64,000 nucleotides of DNA from Paracoccus zeaxanthinifaciens ATCC 21588 (GCF_000420145.1 NZ_ATUJ01000003.1:1-64000), one strand, 5' to 3'. Counted from the first letter of the stretch, positions 25,596-36,813 are shown. Made by a program: numbers and translations. Notes: a model not told the origin generated them from the sequence alone.

Positions 25596-26571
25596 CATCC
25601 GCGAAACGTGCGGCCTGCGCCAATGCGCAGCTCTCCAGCACGTCGAACAGGGCATAGCCCTTATCCCCGCGCACGAAGGGGTTGGGGGCGCCGTCGGGGC
25701 GGGTCCGCAGCGCCTCCATCGTCTTGTCGGCACCGTCGCGCCGGACATGGTTCGACAGGAACACGTCGACGCCCGCGGCCCGGGCCTCGTTGCGGGCGCG
25801 GGCGGCGGATGCGGCATATTCCTCGAAGATCATCACGTCGGGCCCGAAATTGAAGCCCGACCCGCCCCACAGGATGGCCATGTGTTCCTGCCCGCCATCA
25901 TGCAGCGCGAAGATGGGCGACACGGTGCCGGGCGTATGCCCCGGCGTCAGCAGCACGCGCAGCTCGTGATCGCCGAACCGCAGGACCTGCCCGTCGCGGA
26001 CGCTGACGCCGCGTTCGGGCGCCGCGCCGAAGCGCGGATGAGGCGGGGTGCGTTCCGCCAGCCGCCAGTCGGCCTCGCTCATCATCACGTCCACGCCCAG
26101 CTTCTGCGACAGATAGGTCGCCCCGCCATAATGATCGCCATGCGCATGGGTGATCAGGATCGCCCGGATGTCGGCGGGGTCCAACCCCAGGCTGCGCATC
26201 CCGCCCAGGACGTATTCCTCGGCCTCCTCGGCGGTGTTCAGCGTGTCGATCAGGACATATCCGTCATCGTCGCCATAGAGCCACGCGCTGACCGACCCCG
26301 TGCCCAGGAAATACAGCTCGTCGAAGACCTGCATCGGCGGCAGTCCGGGCGTCTCGCGCGGCTGGCGTTGCGGGCGCTCGCCGCGCTTGGCGCTGCGGTC
26401 GCGGGGGGCGTTCACGTCGCGCATCCGCTGGTCCAGATCGCACAGGTTCGCGAAACCGGGAAACGCCTCGGCGGCCTCGGTCCCGCGACGGGCCAGGTCT
26501 CCGGCATCCTGCGCCACGGCGGGAATGGCGGGCAGCAGCGCGGCAAGGATCAGGGGGCGGAGGATGGCCAT
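25576..26571 (-). CDS. Secreted metallo-beta-lactamase-fold hydrolase
   Basis: This 331-residue protein has a signal peptide (about residues 1-20, AIPAVAQ). It carries the zinc motif THAHGDHYGG (HAHGDH at 142-147) and a further metal histidine in LTPGHTPGTVS, with SNHVRRDG late. The pattern HAHGDH with GHTPG resembles subclass-B3-like metallo-beta-lactamases, but most such relatives are not antibiotic-resistance enzymes. Activity is therefore left open. It converges with the alpha/beta hydrolase gene and is divergent from the SorC regulator. Confidence 0.87.
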   Translation of the reverse strand: MAILRPLILAALLPAIPAVAQDAGDLARRGTEAAEAFPGFANLCDLDQRMRDVNAPRDRSAKRGERPQRQPRETPGLPPMQVFDELYFLGTGSVSAWLYGDDDGYVLIDTLNTAEEAEEYVLGGMRSLGLDPADIRAILITHAHGDHYGGATYLSQKLGVDVMMSEADWRLAERTPPHPRFGAAPERGVSVRDGQVLRFGDHELRVLLTPGHTPGTVSPIFALHDGGQEHMAILWGGSGFNFGPDVMIFEEYAASAARARNEARAAGVDVFLSNHVRRDGADKTMEALRTRPDGAPNPFVRGDKGYALFDVLESCALAQAARFADVSADDR

Positions 26572-26725
26572 GGCACGGACCTTTTGCAGGGGACACGAAG
26601 TGGCTGGCGATGGCTGGCTGATCCCGGTCCTAGCGGATCGACTGGCGGACGCAATAGGCAAGCGGCACTTTACAGCCCCTTTCCCGCGTCCTAATCCCGA
26701 AGCTCGTATCAGTTCGGAGGTCGGG

Positions 26726-27673
26726 ATGGCGGATCAGCAACGCAAGCTGGAACAGGCGGCCCGCGCGGCCTGGCTGGCGCATGTCGGCGGCCTGACCCAG
26801 GACGAGATCGCGACGCGCCTTGGCGTATCCCGCCAAAGCGCGCAGCGCCTCGTGGCGCAGGCCATGTCCGAGGGGCTGGTGAAGATCCGCATAGACCATC
26901 CCTTTGCCGACTGCATGCAGATCGCCCGCGACCTCAGCGAGCGCTGGAACCTGTCCTTCTGCGAGATCGCGCCCGCCGATGCCCCCGCCGACGGGGTCGC
27001 CCATCACCTTGCCGCCGTGATGGAGCAGTGGCTGCGCCGCGCCGATCCGCTGACGATCGCCATCGGCACGGGCCGGACGCTGCGTTCCGCGATCGCGCGG
27101 CTGCCGCATATCGACTGTCCCGACCACCGGATCGTGTCGCTGACGGGGAACATCGCGACGGACGGATCGACCGCGGCCTATAACGTGCTGTTTTCCTTGT
27201 CGGATCTGGTCACTGCGCGCAGCTTTCCGCTGCCGGTCTCGGTGATCCTGCCCGAAGGCGACACGCGCACCGCGCTGCTGGCGCAGCAGGGCATCGCCCG
27301 CGTCATCGCCATGTCCGCCGAGGCCGAGGTGGCCTTTGTCGGCGTCGGCCGCATGGATGAGAGCGCGGCGCTTCTGGCCGACGGCTTCATCGACGCGAAT
27401 GACCTTGCGGCCCTGCGCAAGGCCGGTGGCGAGGGAGAGATCCTAGGCTGGGCCTATGACAAGGACGGCCAGCTGATCGAGGGGCTGTCGAACGACCGCG
27501 TCGCCTCGGCCCCGATCCCGCCCAGGGAAACCGCCCTGGTCATCGCCGCTGCCCATGGACAGGCCAAGCTGCCCGCGATCCGCGCGGCCCTGCGGGGCGG
27601 GCTGATCAACGGGCTGGTCACCGATGCCGCGACCGGCGCGGCATTGCTGGGTCAGGATCGCGCGGCGGGATAG
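26726..27673 (+). CDS. SorC-family polyol operon regulator (SmoC-like)
   Basis: This 315-residue regulator has an N-terminal HTH (LTQDEIATRLGVSRQSAQRLVAQA, about residues 23-46) and a SorC sugar-phosphate sensing domain (IAIGTGRTLRSAI, VSLTGNIATDG, FVGVGRMDESAAL). It converges with the polyol operon and overlaps xylB at the 3' end by 22 bases. In Rhodobacter polyol loci a regulator of this type controls mannitol/sorbitol genes. The inverted repeat at 36814-36834 upstream of smoE is its likely operator. Confidence 0.9.
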   Translation: MADQQRKLEQAARAAWLAHVGGLTQDEIATRLGVSRQSAQRLVAQAMSEGLVKIRIDHPFADCMQIARDLSERWNLSFCEIAPADAPADGVAHHLAAVMEQWLRRADPLTIAIGTGRTLRSAIARLPHIDCPDHRIVSLTGNIATDGSTAAYNVLFSLSDLVTARSFPLPVSVILPEGDTRTALLAQQGIARVIAMSAEAEVAFVGVGRMDESAALLADGFIDANDLAALRKAGGEGEILGWAYDKDGQLIEGLSNDRVASAPIPPRETALVIAAAHGQAKLPAIRAALRGGLINGLVTDAATGAALLGQDRAAG

Positions 27674-29085
27674 AGCGCGCGGAACCGCGCCAGCCCCTCG
27701 GAATAGGCGGGGACCAGCGCGGGATCGGGCGCGATCTCGGATGCGATGGCGGGCGTGGTGCAGATCTCGGTCCCGGCGCCGGTATCGGCCATCAGCCCCA
27801 GCCGCGCGGCCCCGAAGGCCGCGCCGAAATCGCCCCCCTCGGGCAGCAGGACCGGCAGGTCCAGCGCGTTGGCGATGCTGCGCAGCCAGTAATCCGACCG
27901 CGCCCCGCCCCCAAGCGCCAGCAGCGCATCGGGCCCCGCCCCCGCCTGCCGCAGCGCGTGCAGGTTGTCGGCCAGCGCGAAGGCCACGCCGTCCAGCACC
28001 GCCCGCGTCATCGCCGCGCGATCGCTGCCAGCGCCCAGGCCCGCGAACAGCCCGCGCACCTGCGCATCGTTGTGGGGCGTGCGTTCACCCGACAGATAGG
28101 GCAGGAAGATCTCGGGGCCCGGTGCCGATTGCGGCCCCAGATCGGCGGTCAGCGTGGCCGCGGGCGTGCCGGTGATGCCCGCCAGCCACTCGATCGCGGC
28201 GGCGGCCTGCAGCATGACGCCCATGTGGTGCCACATGCCGGGCGCCGCGTGGCAGAAGGCATGCACGGCGGTTTCCGGCGCGGGCAGGAAGCGGTCGGTC
28301 GCCGCGAACAACACCCCCGACGTGCCGAGGCTGACGAAGCCCTGCCCACCCGAGACCGTCCCCGCCCCGATCGCGGTGGCGGCATTGTCGCCCGCCCCGC
28401 CCGCGACGGTGACCGGCCCCTCGACGCCCCATTCGCGGGCCAGCGCGTCGCGCAGCATCCCCGACCGCTCGGACCCCTCGACCAGCGCCGGCATCTGGTC
28501 GCGCCGCATCCCCGATGCGGCCAGCAGGTCGTCGGACCAGTCGCGACGGGCGACATCCAGCCAGGCGGTGCCCGATGCGTCCGACATCTCGGATACGTGC
28601 TCGCCGGTCAGCCACAGCCGCAGGAAATCCTTGGGCAGCAGAACACGGGCCACGCGGGCATGCAGATCGGGTTCGTGTTCGGCCATCCAGACCAGCTTGG
28701 GCGCGGTGAAGCCCGGAAAGACGATGTTCCCCGACAGCCGCCGCATCACCGGATCGGCGTCGAGCGCCGCAGCCTCGGCATGGGCGCGGGTGTCGTTCCA
28801 CAGGATCGCGGGGCGCAGGACGCGGTCATCGGCGTCCAGCGTCACCGCCCCGTGCATCTGCCCCGACAGCCCGATCCCCCGCAGCCGCGACAGGCCATGC
28901 TCTCGCGCGATCCGCGACACCGCGCGATCCGCAGCCGCGATCCAGGCGTCGGGGTCCTGTTCAGACCAGCCGGAGGCAGGCCGCTGGACGGTCAGCGACT
29001 CGGTCGCCGAGCCGACGATGCGCTGCACCTCGTCCATCAGCAGCGCCTTGACCCCCGACGTGCCCAGATCGATTCCAAGATACAT
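27652..29085 (-). CDS. xylB: Xylulokinase
   Basis: This 477-residue FGGY kinase begins MYLGIDLGTSGVKALLMD and shows GLSGQMHGAVTLD, LLPKDFLRLWLTGE, GAGDNAATAIGAG, YLSGERTPHND and LALGGGARSDYWLR. These match XylB, which phosphorylates D-xylulose made by oxidation of D-arabitol or xylitol. It is the last gene of the minus-strand polyol operon, three bases after the second FGGY kinase. Confidence 0.94.
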   Translation of the reverse strand: MYLGIDLGTSGVKALLMDEVQRIVGSATESLTVQRPASGWSEQDPDAWIAAADRAVSRIAREHGLSRLRGIGLSGQMHGAVTLDADDRVLRPAILWNDTRAHAEAAALDADPVMRRLSGNIVFPGFTAPKLVWMAEHEPDLHARVARVLLPKDFLRLWLTGEHVSEMSDASGTAWLDVARRDWSDDLLAASGMRRDQMPALVEGSERSGMLRDALAREWGVEGPVTVAGGAGDNAATAIGAGTVSGGQGFVSLGTSGVLFAATDRFLPAPETAVHAFCHAAPGMWHHMGVMLQAAAAIEWLAGITGTPAATLTADLGPQSAPGPEIFLPYLSGERTPHNDAQVRGLFAGLGAGSDRAAMTRAVLDGVAFALADNLHALRQAGAGPDALLALGGGARSDYWLRSIANALDLPVLLPEGGDFGAAFGAARLGLMADTGAGTEICTTPAIASEIAPDPALVPAYSEGLARFRALYPAARS

Positions 29086-29088
29086 ACC

Positions 29089-30531
29089 CTAACCCCCCGA
29101 CATTTCTATTATTTCCGCGCGATGCTCCTGCATGCGCAGGAAGATGCGCCAGTCCCTTATGCGCCTTTCGCGGGCCGCCGGGACGGGATGCGTCACCTGC
29201 ACCTCGCGTCCGAAACGCGCGCGCGCGGCGCGGATGCCGCCCAGATGGGGGGCCGCCGCCGCGATGGCCGTCCCGCGCAGGACGGCATCCTCGGGCTGCC
29301 AGTGGATCTCGGCCCCGGTCACGTCGGCATAGAGCTGACGCAGCAGCGCCGAACGCGCCTGCCCGCCCGCCATCGCGATCCGCGCGGGCGCAAGGCCCAT
29401 ATGCCCGATCACCTGCCGCGTCCCAAGCGCGACCCCAACCGCCGTCCGCCAATAGAGCGCGTCCAGACCGTCCGCCCCCGTCGCAAGTCCGTGGATCACG
29501 CCGCGCATCTGCGGATCCGCGAAGGGCGCGCGGTTCCCCTTCAGATCGGGCAGCACGTGCAGGCCCGGTTCGGGTTCTGGGCGGGCGGCGATGCGGGCAA
29601 GGATGGTCTCGTGCGTCTCGGGGCCGGGATAGAGCCTGCGGACCTGCTCCAGCGTCGCGCCGGTCGCGGATTGACCGCCCTCGGTCACGTCCTCGTCGGG
29701 CAGGATCGCCCCCGGATAGGGCCCCCACAGCGCGGGCGCCGCGGGAACGCCGCTGGCCATCACGCAGTTCGAGGTGCCCGCGATCAGCGCGGGCATGTCG
29801 GGCGCCGCGCCAAGCGCCCCCGCGAAGGCATCGATCAGCCCCACCGCCACCACGCAGTTCCGGTCCAGCCCAAGCTCGGCCGCGCCCTGCGCCGAAAGCG
29901 GGCCGATGGCCGTTCCCGCAGGCAGCACGCGCCCCGGCAACTCCAGCCCCCCCAGGCCCAGCAGCCCCAGCAGATCCCGCGCCCAGCCCTGCCCCGGAAG
30001 ATAGGGCCATTTCGCGGCCGCCGCACAAAGCGACCGCACGCCCGCCCCCGTCGCGCGATGGGCAAGGTGATCGCACAGGTCGCGGATCGGCGTCCCGGCC
30101 GCGATGATCTCGGGGCGATGGGCGTTCAGCCACATCAGCTTGGGCGTCTGCATCTCGGGCGAGACGCGCCCGCCCGCGCGTGTCACGACGGGATGATCCA
30201 GCGCGGACATGCGCGCGGCCTCGGCCACGGCGCGGTGGTCGTGCCAGGCGATGACATCGGGCCCGAACCCGGCGGCATCGACCACCAGCGAACAAGTCGC
30301 GTCGAAGGCCAGCGCGCCGATATCGGCAGGGCTGGCCCCGGCCATCCTGCGCGCCTCGGCCAGCGCCTCGGCCACGGCGTTCCAGATCTCGGCAAAGACG
30401 AAGCCCGCCTGCCCGCCCGGCGAGGGATGGGTCGCAAAGCCCCGGCTGGCGCGCGCGACCAGCCTGCCGTCGGGCGTGAACAGCCCCGCGCGTGCGCGGG
30501 CCGATCCGACATCGACGGCAGCGATCAGCAT
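29089..30531 (-). CDS. FGGY-family pentulose kinase (D-ribulokinase-like)
   Basis: This 480-residue cytoplasmic kinase has the FGGY N-domain (MLIAAVDVGSARARAGLF) and the signature AFDATCSLVVDAAG...VIAWHDHRAVAEA found in the D-ribulose/ribitol branch. The C-domain contains PDLKGNRAPFADP and MAGGQARSALLRQLYADV. It is distinct from XylB next to it, so the operon can phosphorylate two ketoses. D-ribulose from ribitol, or another pentulose, is the likely substrate; this is inference from motif similarity. The upstream in-frame extension was rejected because it only overlaps the HAD gene. Confidence 0.85.
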   Translation of the reverse strand: MLIAAVDVGSARARAGLFTPDGRLVARASRGFATHPSPGGQAGFVFAEIWNAVAEALAEARRMAGASPADIGALAFDATCSLVVDAAGFGPDVIAWHDHRAVAEAARMSALDHPVVTRAGGRVSPEMQTPKLMWLNAHRPEIIAAGTPIRDLCDHLAHRATGAGVRSLCAAAAKWPYLPGQGWARDLLGLLGLGGLELPGRVLPAGTAIGPLSAQGAAELGLDRNCVVAVGLIDAFAGALGAAPDMPALIAGTSNCVMASGVPAAPALWGPYPGAILPDEDVTEGGQSATGATLEQVRRLYPGPETHETILARIAARPEPEPGLHVLPDLKGNRAPFADPQMRGVIHGLATGADGLDALYWRTAVGVALGTRQVIGHMGLAPARIAMAGGQARSALLRQLYADVTGAEIHWQPEDAVLRGTAIAAAAPHLGGIRAARARFGREVQVTHPVPAARERRIRDWRIFLRMQEHRAEIIEMSGG

Positions 30532-30544
30532 GGAACGTTCCCCC

Positions 30545-31204
30545 TCAGCCCAGCCGGGCCAGAGTGTCGGGCAATTCCGACGCGCTTTCAATGATGGCAT
30601 GGGGCCTTTCCTGCGCCAGCCTCTCGGCAAGCCCCGCAGGCACGGCATGGCTGCCGCCGAGGAACCCCACGACGCGCATCCCCGCCGCATGTGCCGCGCG
30701 CACGCCCGCGGGGCTGTCCTCGACCACGGTGCAGGCGGCGGGGGCGATGCCCAGCCGGTCGGCGGCCATCAGGAACAGGTCCGGCGCGGGCTTGCCGTTG
30801 GCGACCTGCGTGGCGGAATAGACATGGCGACCGAACAGCGGCTTCAGCCCCGTCACGCTCAGCGACAGGGCCAGCCGGTCCGGCGCGCTGGAGGATGCGA
30901 CCGCGCGCGGCAGGTCCAGCGCCGCGATGGCATCCGCGATCCCCGGCACGGGCCGAAGATCGCGCCGGAACCGGTCGGCCAGTCCCTGCCGGAAGCCGTC
31001 CACATGCGGCGTCAGATCGACCCCAAGTTCGCGCAGCGCCGCGTCCAGGATGGTCTGGAAGCTGCGGCCCAGAAAACAGTCGTAGATCCGGGCCGCGTCG
31101 ATGGGCAGGTCCAGTCGCCGCATCATCGCCACGATCTCCTCGACGGCCAGGGGCTCGCTGTCCACAAGCACCCCGTCGCAGTCGAAGATCACGGCATCCG
31201 TCAC
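30545..31204 (-). CDS. HAD-superfamily sugar-phosphate phosphatase
   Basis: This 219-residue protein shows HAD motifs FDCDGVLVDSE (nucleophile Asp), VASSSAPDRL (motif II), GKPAPDLFLMA with the lysine and VVEDSPAGVRAA (motif IV). It resembles beta-phosphoglucomutase-like phosphatases acting on hexitol or pentitol phosphates. The start is GTG at 31204, with AGGA inside the stop region of mtlK as ribosome site. It probably removes dead-end phosphates formed by the two kinases of the locus. Confidence 0.87.
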   Translation of the reverse strand: MTDAVIFDCDGVLVDSEPLAVEEIVAMMRRLDLPIDAARIYDCFLGRSFQTILDAALRELGVDLTPHVDGFRQGLADRFRRDLRPVPGIADAIAALDLPRAVASSSAPDRLALSLSVTGLKPLFGRHVYSATQVANGKPAPDLFLMAADRLGIAPAACTVVEDSPAGVRAAHAAGMRVVGFLGGSHAVPAGLAERLAQERPHAIIESASELPDTLARLG

Positions 31205-31208
31205 TGTC

Positions 31209-32668
31209 CTACCCCCCGATATAAGCGTCGAGCGTTGCCGCCGTCCCGCGTTCCCACAGCATTCCCAGCCATTTCGCGAAAGGTTCGGCCAGGCGCGGAT
31301 CGGTCCCGGTATCGCCATAGATGTCGGCCATGGCAAGCCAGCGCGACGGGTCGTGACGCGCCTCCTGTGCGGTCCGGGTCAGGCGGTCCCATGACGGATC
31401 GTTCGGCGCGATGGTCGCCCCGCCATCGGTCGTGCCCGCGCAGTACCGGCACCACAGCGCGCATTCCAGCGCCAGCCCGTCGACCGGCAGATCGCGCGCA
31501 AGGCGGTCGGCGATGGTCGGGATGATGAATTTCGGCTGCCTGTTCGACCCGTCGAGGCAGAGCCGGCGCACCGTATCCGCGATCTTGGGGTTCGCGCAGC
31601 GTTCCTGCACCTTGGCGAAATAGGCGTCCAGATCGGTGTCGGGAACGGGCGGCACGACCGGGATCACCTCGGTCCGTTCGACCTTCTGCAGGAAGGCCGC
31701 GACACGGGCGTCCTGCATCGCGTCATGGACGAAATGGATGTCCATCAGCCCTGCCGCATAGGCCAGGATCGCGTGACCGCCGTTCAGGATGCGGATCTTC
31801 ATCATCTCGTAGGGGGTCACGTCGGGCACGAACTGCACGCCGACCTTCTCCAGCGCGGGGCGGCCTGCGGGAAAGCGGTCCTCGAGCACCCACTGGATGA
31901 AATCCTCGGCGAAGACGGGGGTCGCGTCGTCGATGCCGAACTCGTCGCGGATCATCGCGCGTTCACGGTCGCTGGTCGCAGGCGTGATGCGGTCGACCAT
32001 GCCGTTCGGGAAGGCCACGTTCTCGGCGATCCACTCGGCCAGCGCGGGGTCGGACAGGCGCGCGGTTTCCACCACGGCCTCGCGGGTGACATCGCCGTTA
32101 TGGGGGATGTTGTCGCAGCACATCACGGTAAAGGGCTGCACGCCGTCGCGGCGGCGCGCGGCAAGGCCCGCCACCAGCATCCCGAAGACGGTACGCGGGG
32201 CATCGGGATGCGCGCCGTCATGCGCGATGGCCGGGTGACCGGGGTCGAAATGCCCGGTCTTGGCGTCGATGAAATACCCGCCCTCGGTGATGGTCAGGCT
32301 GGCGATGCGGATGGCCGGATCGCTCAGCCGCGCGACGATGGCATCGGCATCCGCGGCGGGCAGATGGTCGATCATCGCGCCGATCACGCGGGCCTCGGAT
32401 GCCTCGGCCGTCTGCTCGACCACGGTGAACAGGCAGTCCTGCGACAGAAGCACCTCGCGCATCCGCGCATCCGAGGGCATGACCCCCGCGCCGATGATCG
32501 CGAAATCATGCCCCTCGCCCGCATTCATCAGACGGTCCAGATAGACCGCCTGATGCGCGCGGTGGAAATTGCCCAGACCGAAATGCAGGATGCCCCCGGT
32601 CAGTGCCTTGCGGTCGTATTGCGGAACGGCAGCGTCGATCCGCGCAAGGTTCGCGTCGTTCAGCGCCG

Positions 32669-32672
<4 letters not shown>
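31209..32672 (-). CDS. mtlK: Mannitol 2-dehydrogenase family polyol dehydrogenase
   Basis: This 487-residue long-chain polyol dehydrogenase has the Rossmann motif [20 protein letters not shown], the signature [15 protein letters not shown] and the catalytic lysine segment [17 protein letters not shown]. It oxidises D-mannitol to fructose, and such enzymes also accept D-arabitol and D-sorbitol, using NAD. Its ATG overlaps the smoK stop by four bases. No short-chain sorbitol dehydrogenase (smoS) accompanies it here, so MtlK may be the only polyol oxidase of the locus. Confidence 0.94.
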
Positions 32673-33667
<995 letters not shown>

Positions 33668-33679
33668 CAGGTTTCCCCC

Positions 33680-34504
33680 TTATTTCACCGCGCCGAAGGT
33701 CAGGCCGCGGACAAGTTGTTTCTGGCTGAACCAGCCCATGATCAGGATCGGCGCGATGGCCATGGTCGAGGCGGCGGAAAGCTTGGCCCAGAACAGTCCC
33801 TGAGGGCTGGAGAAGGATGCGATGAAGGCCGACAGCGGGGCGGCATTCGTGGTGGTCAGCTGGATGGTCCAGAACGCCTCGTTCCAGGCAAGGATCACGT
33901 TCAGCAGCATGGTCGAGGCGATGCCCGGAATGGCCATCGGGGTCAGGACGTGGACGATCTCGTCGCGCAGCGATGCGCCGTCCATCCGCGCGGCCTCCAG
34001 GATCTCTCCGGGGATCTCGCGGAAATAGGTGTAGAGCATCCAGATCACTATCGGCAGGTTCATCAGCATCAGGATGATGACCAGCCCCGTGCGCGTGTCC
34101 ATCAGCCCCGTGCGCAGGAAGATCAGGTAGATCGGCACCAGCACGGCGACCGCGGGCATCATCTTGGTGGACAGCATCCACATCAGGATGTCCTTGGTCC
34201 GCTTGGTGGGCGAGAACGCCATCGCCCAGGCTGCCGGGATCGCGACGATCAGCGCCAGGACGGTCGAGCCGAGCGCAAGGATGACCGAGTTCACGAAGGG
34301 CCGGAAATAGTCGTTCTGCGTCTGCACCGCCTTGTAGCTTTCAAGCGTCAGCGAGGGGATCAGGTCGAAGCCCGCGATGGCCTCCTGCTCCGACTTGAAG
34401 CTGGTGATGACGGTATAGAGGATCGGGAAGAAGATGATCAGCGCCACGGTCCATGCGGCGATGGAATAGCCGATCCGGGTGCGTGTCTTGACGGCGCGTG
34501 CCAT
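33680..34504 (-). CDS. smoG: Polyol ABC transporter permease (SmoG-like)
   Basis: This 274-residue MalG-type permease has six membrane segments and the EAA loop EAARMDGASLRDEIVHVLTPMAIPGI. It is the second permease of the polyol importer, encoded 11 bases after smoF and 13 bases before smoK. Confidence 0.93.
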   Translation of the reverse strand: MARAVKTRTRIGYSIAAWTVALIIFFPILYTVITSFKSEQEAIAGFDLIPSLTLESYKAVQTQNDYFRPFVNSVILALGSTVLALIVAIPAAWAMAFSPTKRTKDILMWMLSTKMMPAVAVLVPIYLIFLRTGLMDTRTGLVIILMLMNLPIVIWMLYTYFREIPGEILEAARMDGASLRDEIVHVLTPMAIPGIASTMLLNVILAWNEAFWTIQLTTTNAAPLSAFIASFSSPQGLFWAKLSAASTMAIAPILIMGWFSQKQLVRGLTFGAVK

Positions 34505-34514
34505 GGGATGCTCC

Positions 34515-35384
34515 TCAGTCCAGGTTGCGGCCGACGGCGCGCATCAGGAAGATCGCGACGAAATTGGCAAGGATGACGGCGATGATGCCCCCGGCGGCGG
34601 CCCCGCCGATGTCGAAGTTCAGGCGCGCGGCGCGATAGATCAGGTAGGTCAGGTTCGTCGATGCGTTGCCCGGACCGCCATTGGTCGTCACCAGGATCTC
34701 GGCATAGATGCCCAGAAGGAAGATCGTCTGGATCAGGATCACGACCGTCATGGCCCGCGCCAGGTGCGGCAGCGTCAGGTGGATGAAGCGCGACACGGCG
34801 CCCGCGCCGTCCATCTCGGCGGCCTCCATCTGTTCGCCGTCCAGCGACTGCAGCGCGGTCAGCAGGATCAGCGTCGCGAAGGGCAGCCACTGCCACGCCA
34901 CGATGATGATGATCGAGGTCAGCGGATATTGCGCGAACCAGTCGATGGGCGCCTGCCCGAAGAACTTGGCCAGATCCGCAAAGACGCCATAGCTGGGGTG
35001 CATGATCATGTTCTTCCAGATCAGCGCGGCCACCGGCGGCATGACGAAGAAAGGCGAGATGATCAGGATCCGCACGATCCCCTGCCCGAAGATCGGCTTG
35101 TCGATCAGCATGGCGATGGCGGTTCCCAGCACCACGGTGATCGTCAGCACGCCCAGCACCAGGACCAGCGTGTTTCCGACAGCCTCGAAGAAGGCCGGAT
35201 CGGTATAGAAGTAGCGGTAGTTGAACCAACCCGCCCAGCTGGTCCCCGTGGGGTTCAGCAGGTTGTAGTTCAGGAACGAGTAGTAGAGCGTCATCCCGAG
35301 CGGCACCAGCATCCAGATCAGAAGCAGGATGATGGCCGGGGCGCGCATCAGCCGCGCAAGGCTCTGGGTCTGGCGGGTGGCCAT
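34515..35384 (-). CDS. smoF: Polyol ABC transporter permease (SmoF-like)
   Basis: This 289-residue MalF-type permease has six membrane segments and an EAA-type loop, EAAEMDGAGAVSRFIHLTLPHLARAM. With SmoG it forms the membrane channel of the polyol ABC importer. A hairpin at 35422-35455 lies between it and the binding-protein gene. Confidence 0.93.
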   Translation of the reverse strand: MATRQTQSLARLMRAPAIILLLIWMLVPLGMTLYYSFLNYNLLNPTGTSWAGWFNYRYFYTDPAFFEAVGNTLVLVLGVLTITVVLGTAIAMLIDKPIFGQGIVRILIISPFFVMPPVAALIWKNMIMHPSYGVFADLAKFFGQAPIDWFAQYPLTSIIIIVAWQWLPFATLILLTALQSLDGEQMEAAEMDGAGAVSRFIHLTLPHLARAMTVVILIQTIFLLGIYAEILVTTNGGPGNASTNLTYLIYRAARLNFDIGGAAAGGIIAVILANFVAIFLMRAVGRNLD

Positions 35385-35421
35385 GGCGAGGGTCCTTCGG
35401 ATTCTGGCGGATGGTCGGGGC

Positions 35422-35455
35422 GCGCCGCCCCCGGAGGAGAGAGTGGGGGCGGCGC
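35422..35455 (-). other. Hairpin between smoE and smoF
   Basis: An 11-bp stem GCGCCGCCCCC/GGGGGCGGCGC (35422-35432 with 35445-35455) with a 12-base purine-rich loop sits 14 bases after the smoE stop. No T-run follows, so it is probably a message stabiliser. Confidence 0.6.
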
Positions 35456-35469
35456 AGGGTCGCGCGGGC

Positions 35470-36786
35470 TTACTTGATGTAGCCTGCGCGGGTCATTTCG
35501 CGGGTCACGTTCGACTGTGCCGCGTTCAGGGCGTCATCCGCCGACATCTGGCCTGCCAGCGCCGCCGAGAAGGTCTGCCCGACCGCCGTGCCGATGCCCT
35601 GGAATTCCGGGATCGCGACGAACTGCCCGCCGGTATAGGGGATGTCCTGGACCGAGGATTTCTGCGTGTTCGCGGCGTTCATCGACTTCAGGGTCATCTC
35701 GGCGAAGGGCGCGGCCTCCTGGTACTCGGCGTTCTCATAGAGCGAGGTGCGCGTGCCCGGAGGCGCTGCGCGCCAGCCCTCGGCCTCGGCGACGGCGGCG
35801 GTGTATTCCTTGCCGGTGGCCCAGGCGACGAACTTCTTGGCGGCGTCCTGCTGCTGGCTGGATGCCGGGATGGCCAGCGACCATGCCCACAGCCAGTTGC
35901 CGTGGTTGTCCACGCCGTCCTTGTTGGGGAACTGCGCGAAGCCCACGCTGTCGGCCACGGTGGAATCCTCGGGGTCGGTCACGAAGCTTGCGGCGACGGT
36001 CGCGTCGATCCACATGCCGCACTTGCCCTGCTGGAACAGCGACAGGTTCTCGTTGAAGCCGTTCGAGGACGCGCCCGGAGGGCCGTAATTGTTCATCAGG
36101 TCCAGATAGTCGGTCAGCGCGGTCTTCCATTCCTCGCTGTCGAACTGGGGCTGCCAGTCGGTGTCGAACCAGCGCGCGCCATAGCTGTTGGCCATGGCCG
36201 TCAGCATGGCCATGTTCTCGCCCCAGCCAGGCTTGCCGCGCAGGCAGATGCCATAGATCTCGGCGTCCTTGTCGGTCATCGCCTCGGCGGCGGCCTTGAT
36301 GTCGTCCCAGGTCGGGCTGTCGGGCATCTCGACGCCGGCGGCCTCGACCAGGTCGGTGCGGTACATGACCATGGCGCTTTCGCCATAGAACGGCGCGGCA
36401 TAGAGCGTGCCGTCGACCGACAGCGCCTCGCGGACGGCGGGCAGCAGGTCGTCGACGTCGTATTCCGCGGGCATCTCCAGCGGGGCCAGCCACTCCTGCT
36501 TCGCCCAGATCGGAACCTCGTAGGTGCCGATGGTCAGCACGTCGTACTGGCCGCCATTGGTGGCGATGTCGGTGGTGACGCGCTCGCGCAGGATGTTCTC
36601 CTCCAGCGTGACCCACTCCAGCTCGATATCCGGGTTCGCCTCGGTGAAGGGGGCGGTCATCTGCTGCATGCGGATCATGTCGCCGTTGTTCACGGTCGCG
36701 ATGGTCAGCGTCTCGGCCATGACGGGTGCGGCAAGCGCGGTCATGGCACTGGCACCCATGAGGGCGCGCAAGGTCTTTCCGGTCAT
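35470..36786 (-). CDS. smoE: Polyol ABC transporter binding protein (SmoE-like)
   Basis: This 438-residue periplasmic protein has a signal peptide (about residues 1-24, ending PVMAE) and the family-1 solute-binding pattern (LTIATVNNGDMIRMQQM, VLTIGTYEVPIWAKQEWLAPL, GICLRGKPGWGENMAM, GKCGMWIDATVAASFV). It binds mannitol, sorbitol or arabitol for the SmoFGK importer. It is the first gene of the operon and has a GGAGGAAT ribosome site. Confidence 0.94.
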   Translation of the reverse strand: MTGKTLRALMGASAMTALAAPVMAETLTIATVNNGDMIRMQQMTAPFTEANPDIELEWVTLEENILRERVTTDIATNGGQYDVLTIGTYEVPIWAKQEWLAPLEMPAEYDVDDLLPAVREALSVDGTLYAAPFYGESAMVMYRTDLVEAAGVEMPDSPTWDDIKAAAEAMTDKDAEIYGICLRGKPGWGENMAMLTAMANSYGARWFDTDWQPQFDSEEWKTALTDYLDLMNNYGPPGASSNGFNENLSLFQQGKCGMWIDATVAASFVTDPEDSTVADSVGFAQFPNKDGVDNHGNWLWAWSLAIPASSQQQDAAKKFVAWATGKEYTAAVAEAEGWRAAPPGTRTSLYENAEYQEAAPFAEMTLKSMNAANTQKSSVQDIPYTGGQFVAIPEFQGIGTAVGQTFSAALAGQMSADDALNAAQSNVTREMTRAGYIK

Positions 36787-36813
36787 CTTATTCCTCCCTA
36801 GGTCGACTATGCT

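Noticed and set aside
25576..26571. Metallo-beta-lactamase as an antibiotic resistance gene
   Set aside because: The HAHGDH motif is shared by many hydrolases of this fold, and the context gives no sign of a resistance element.
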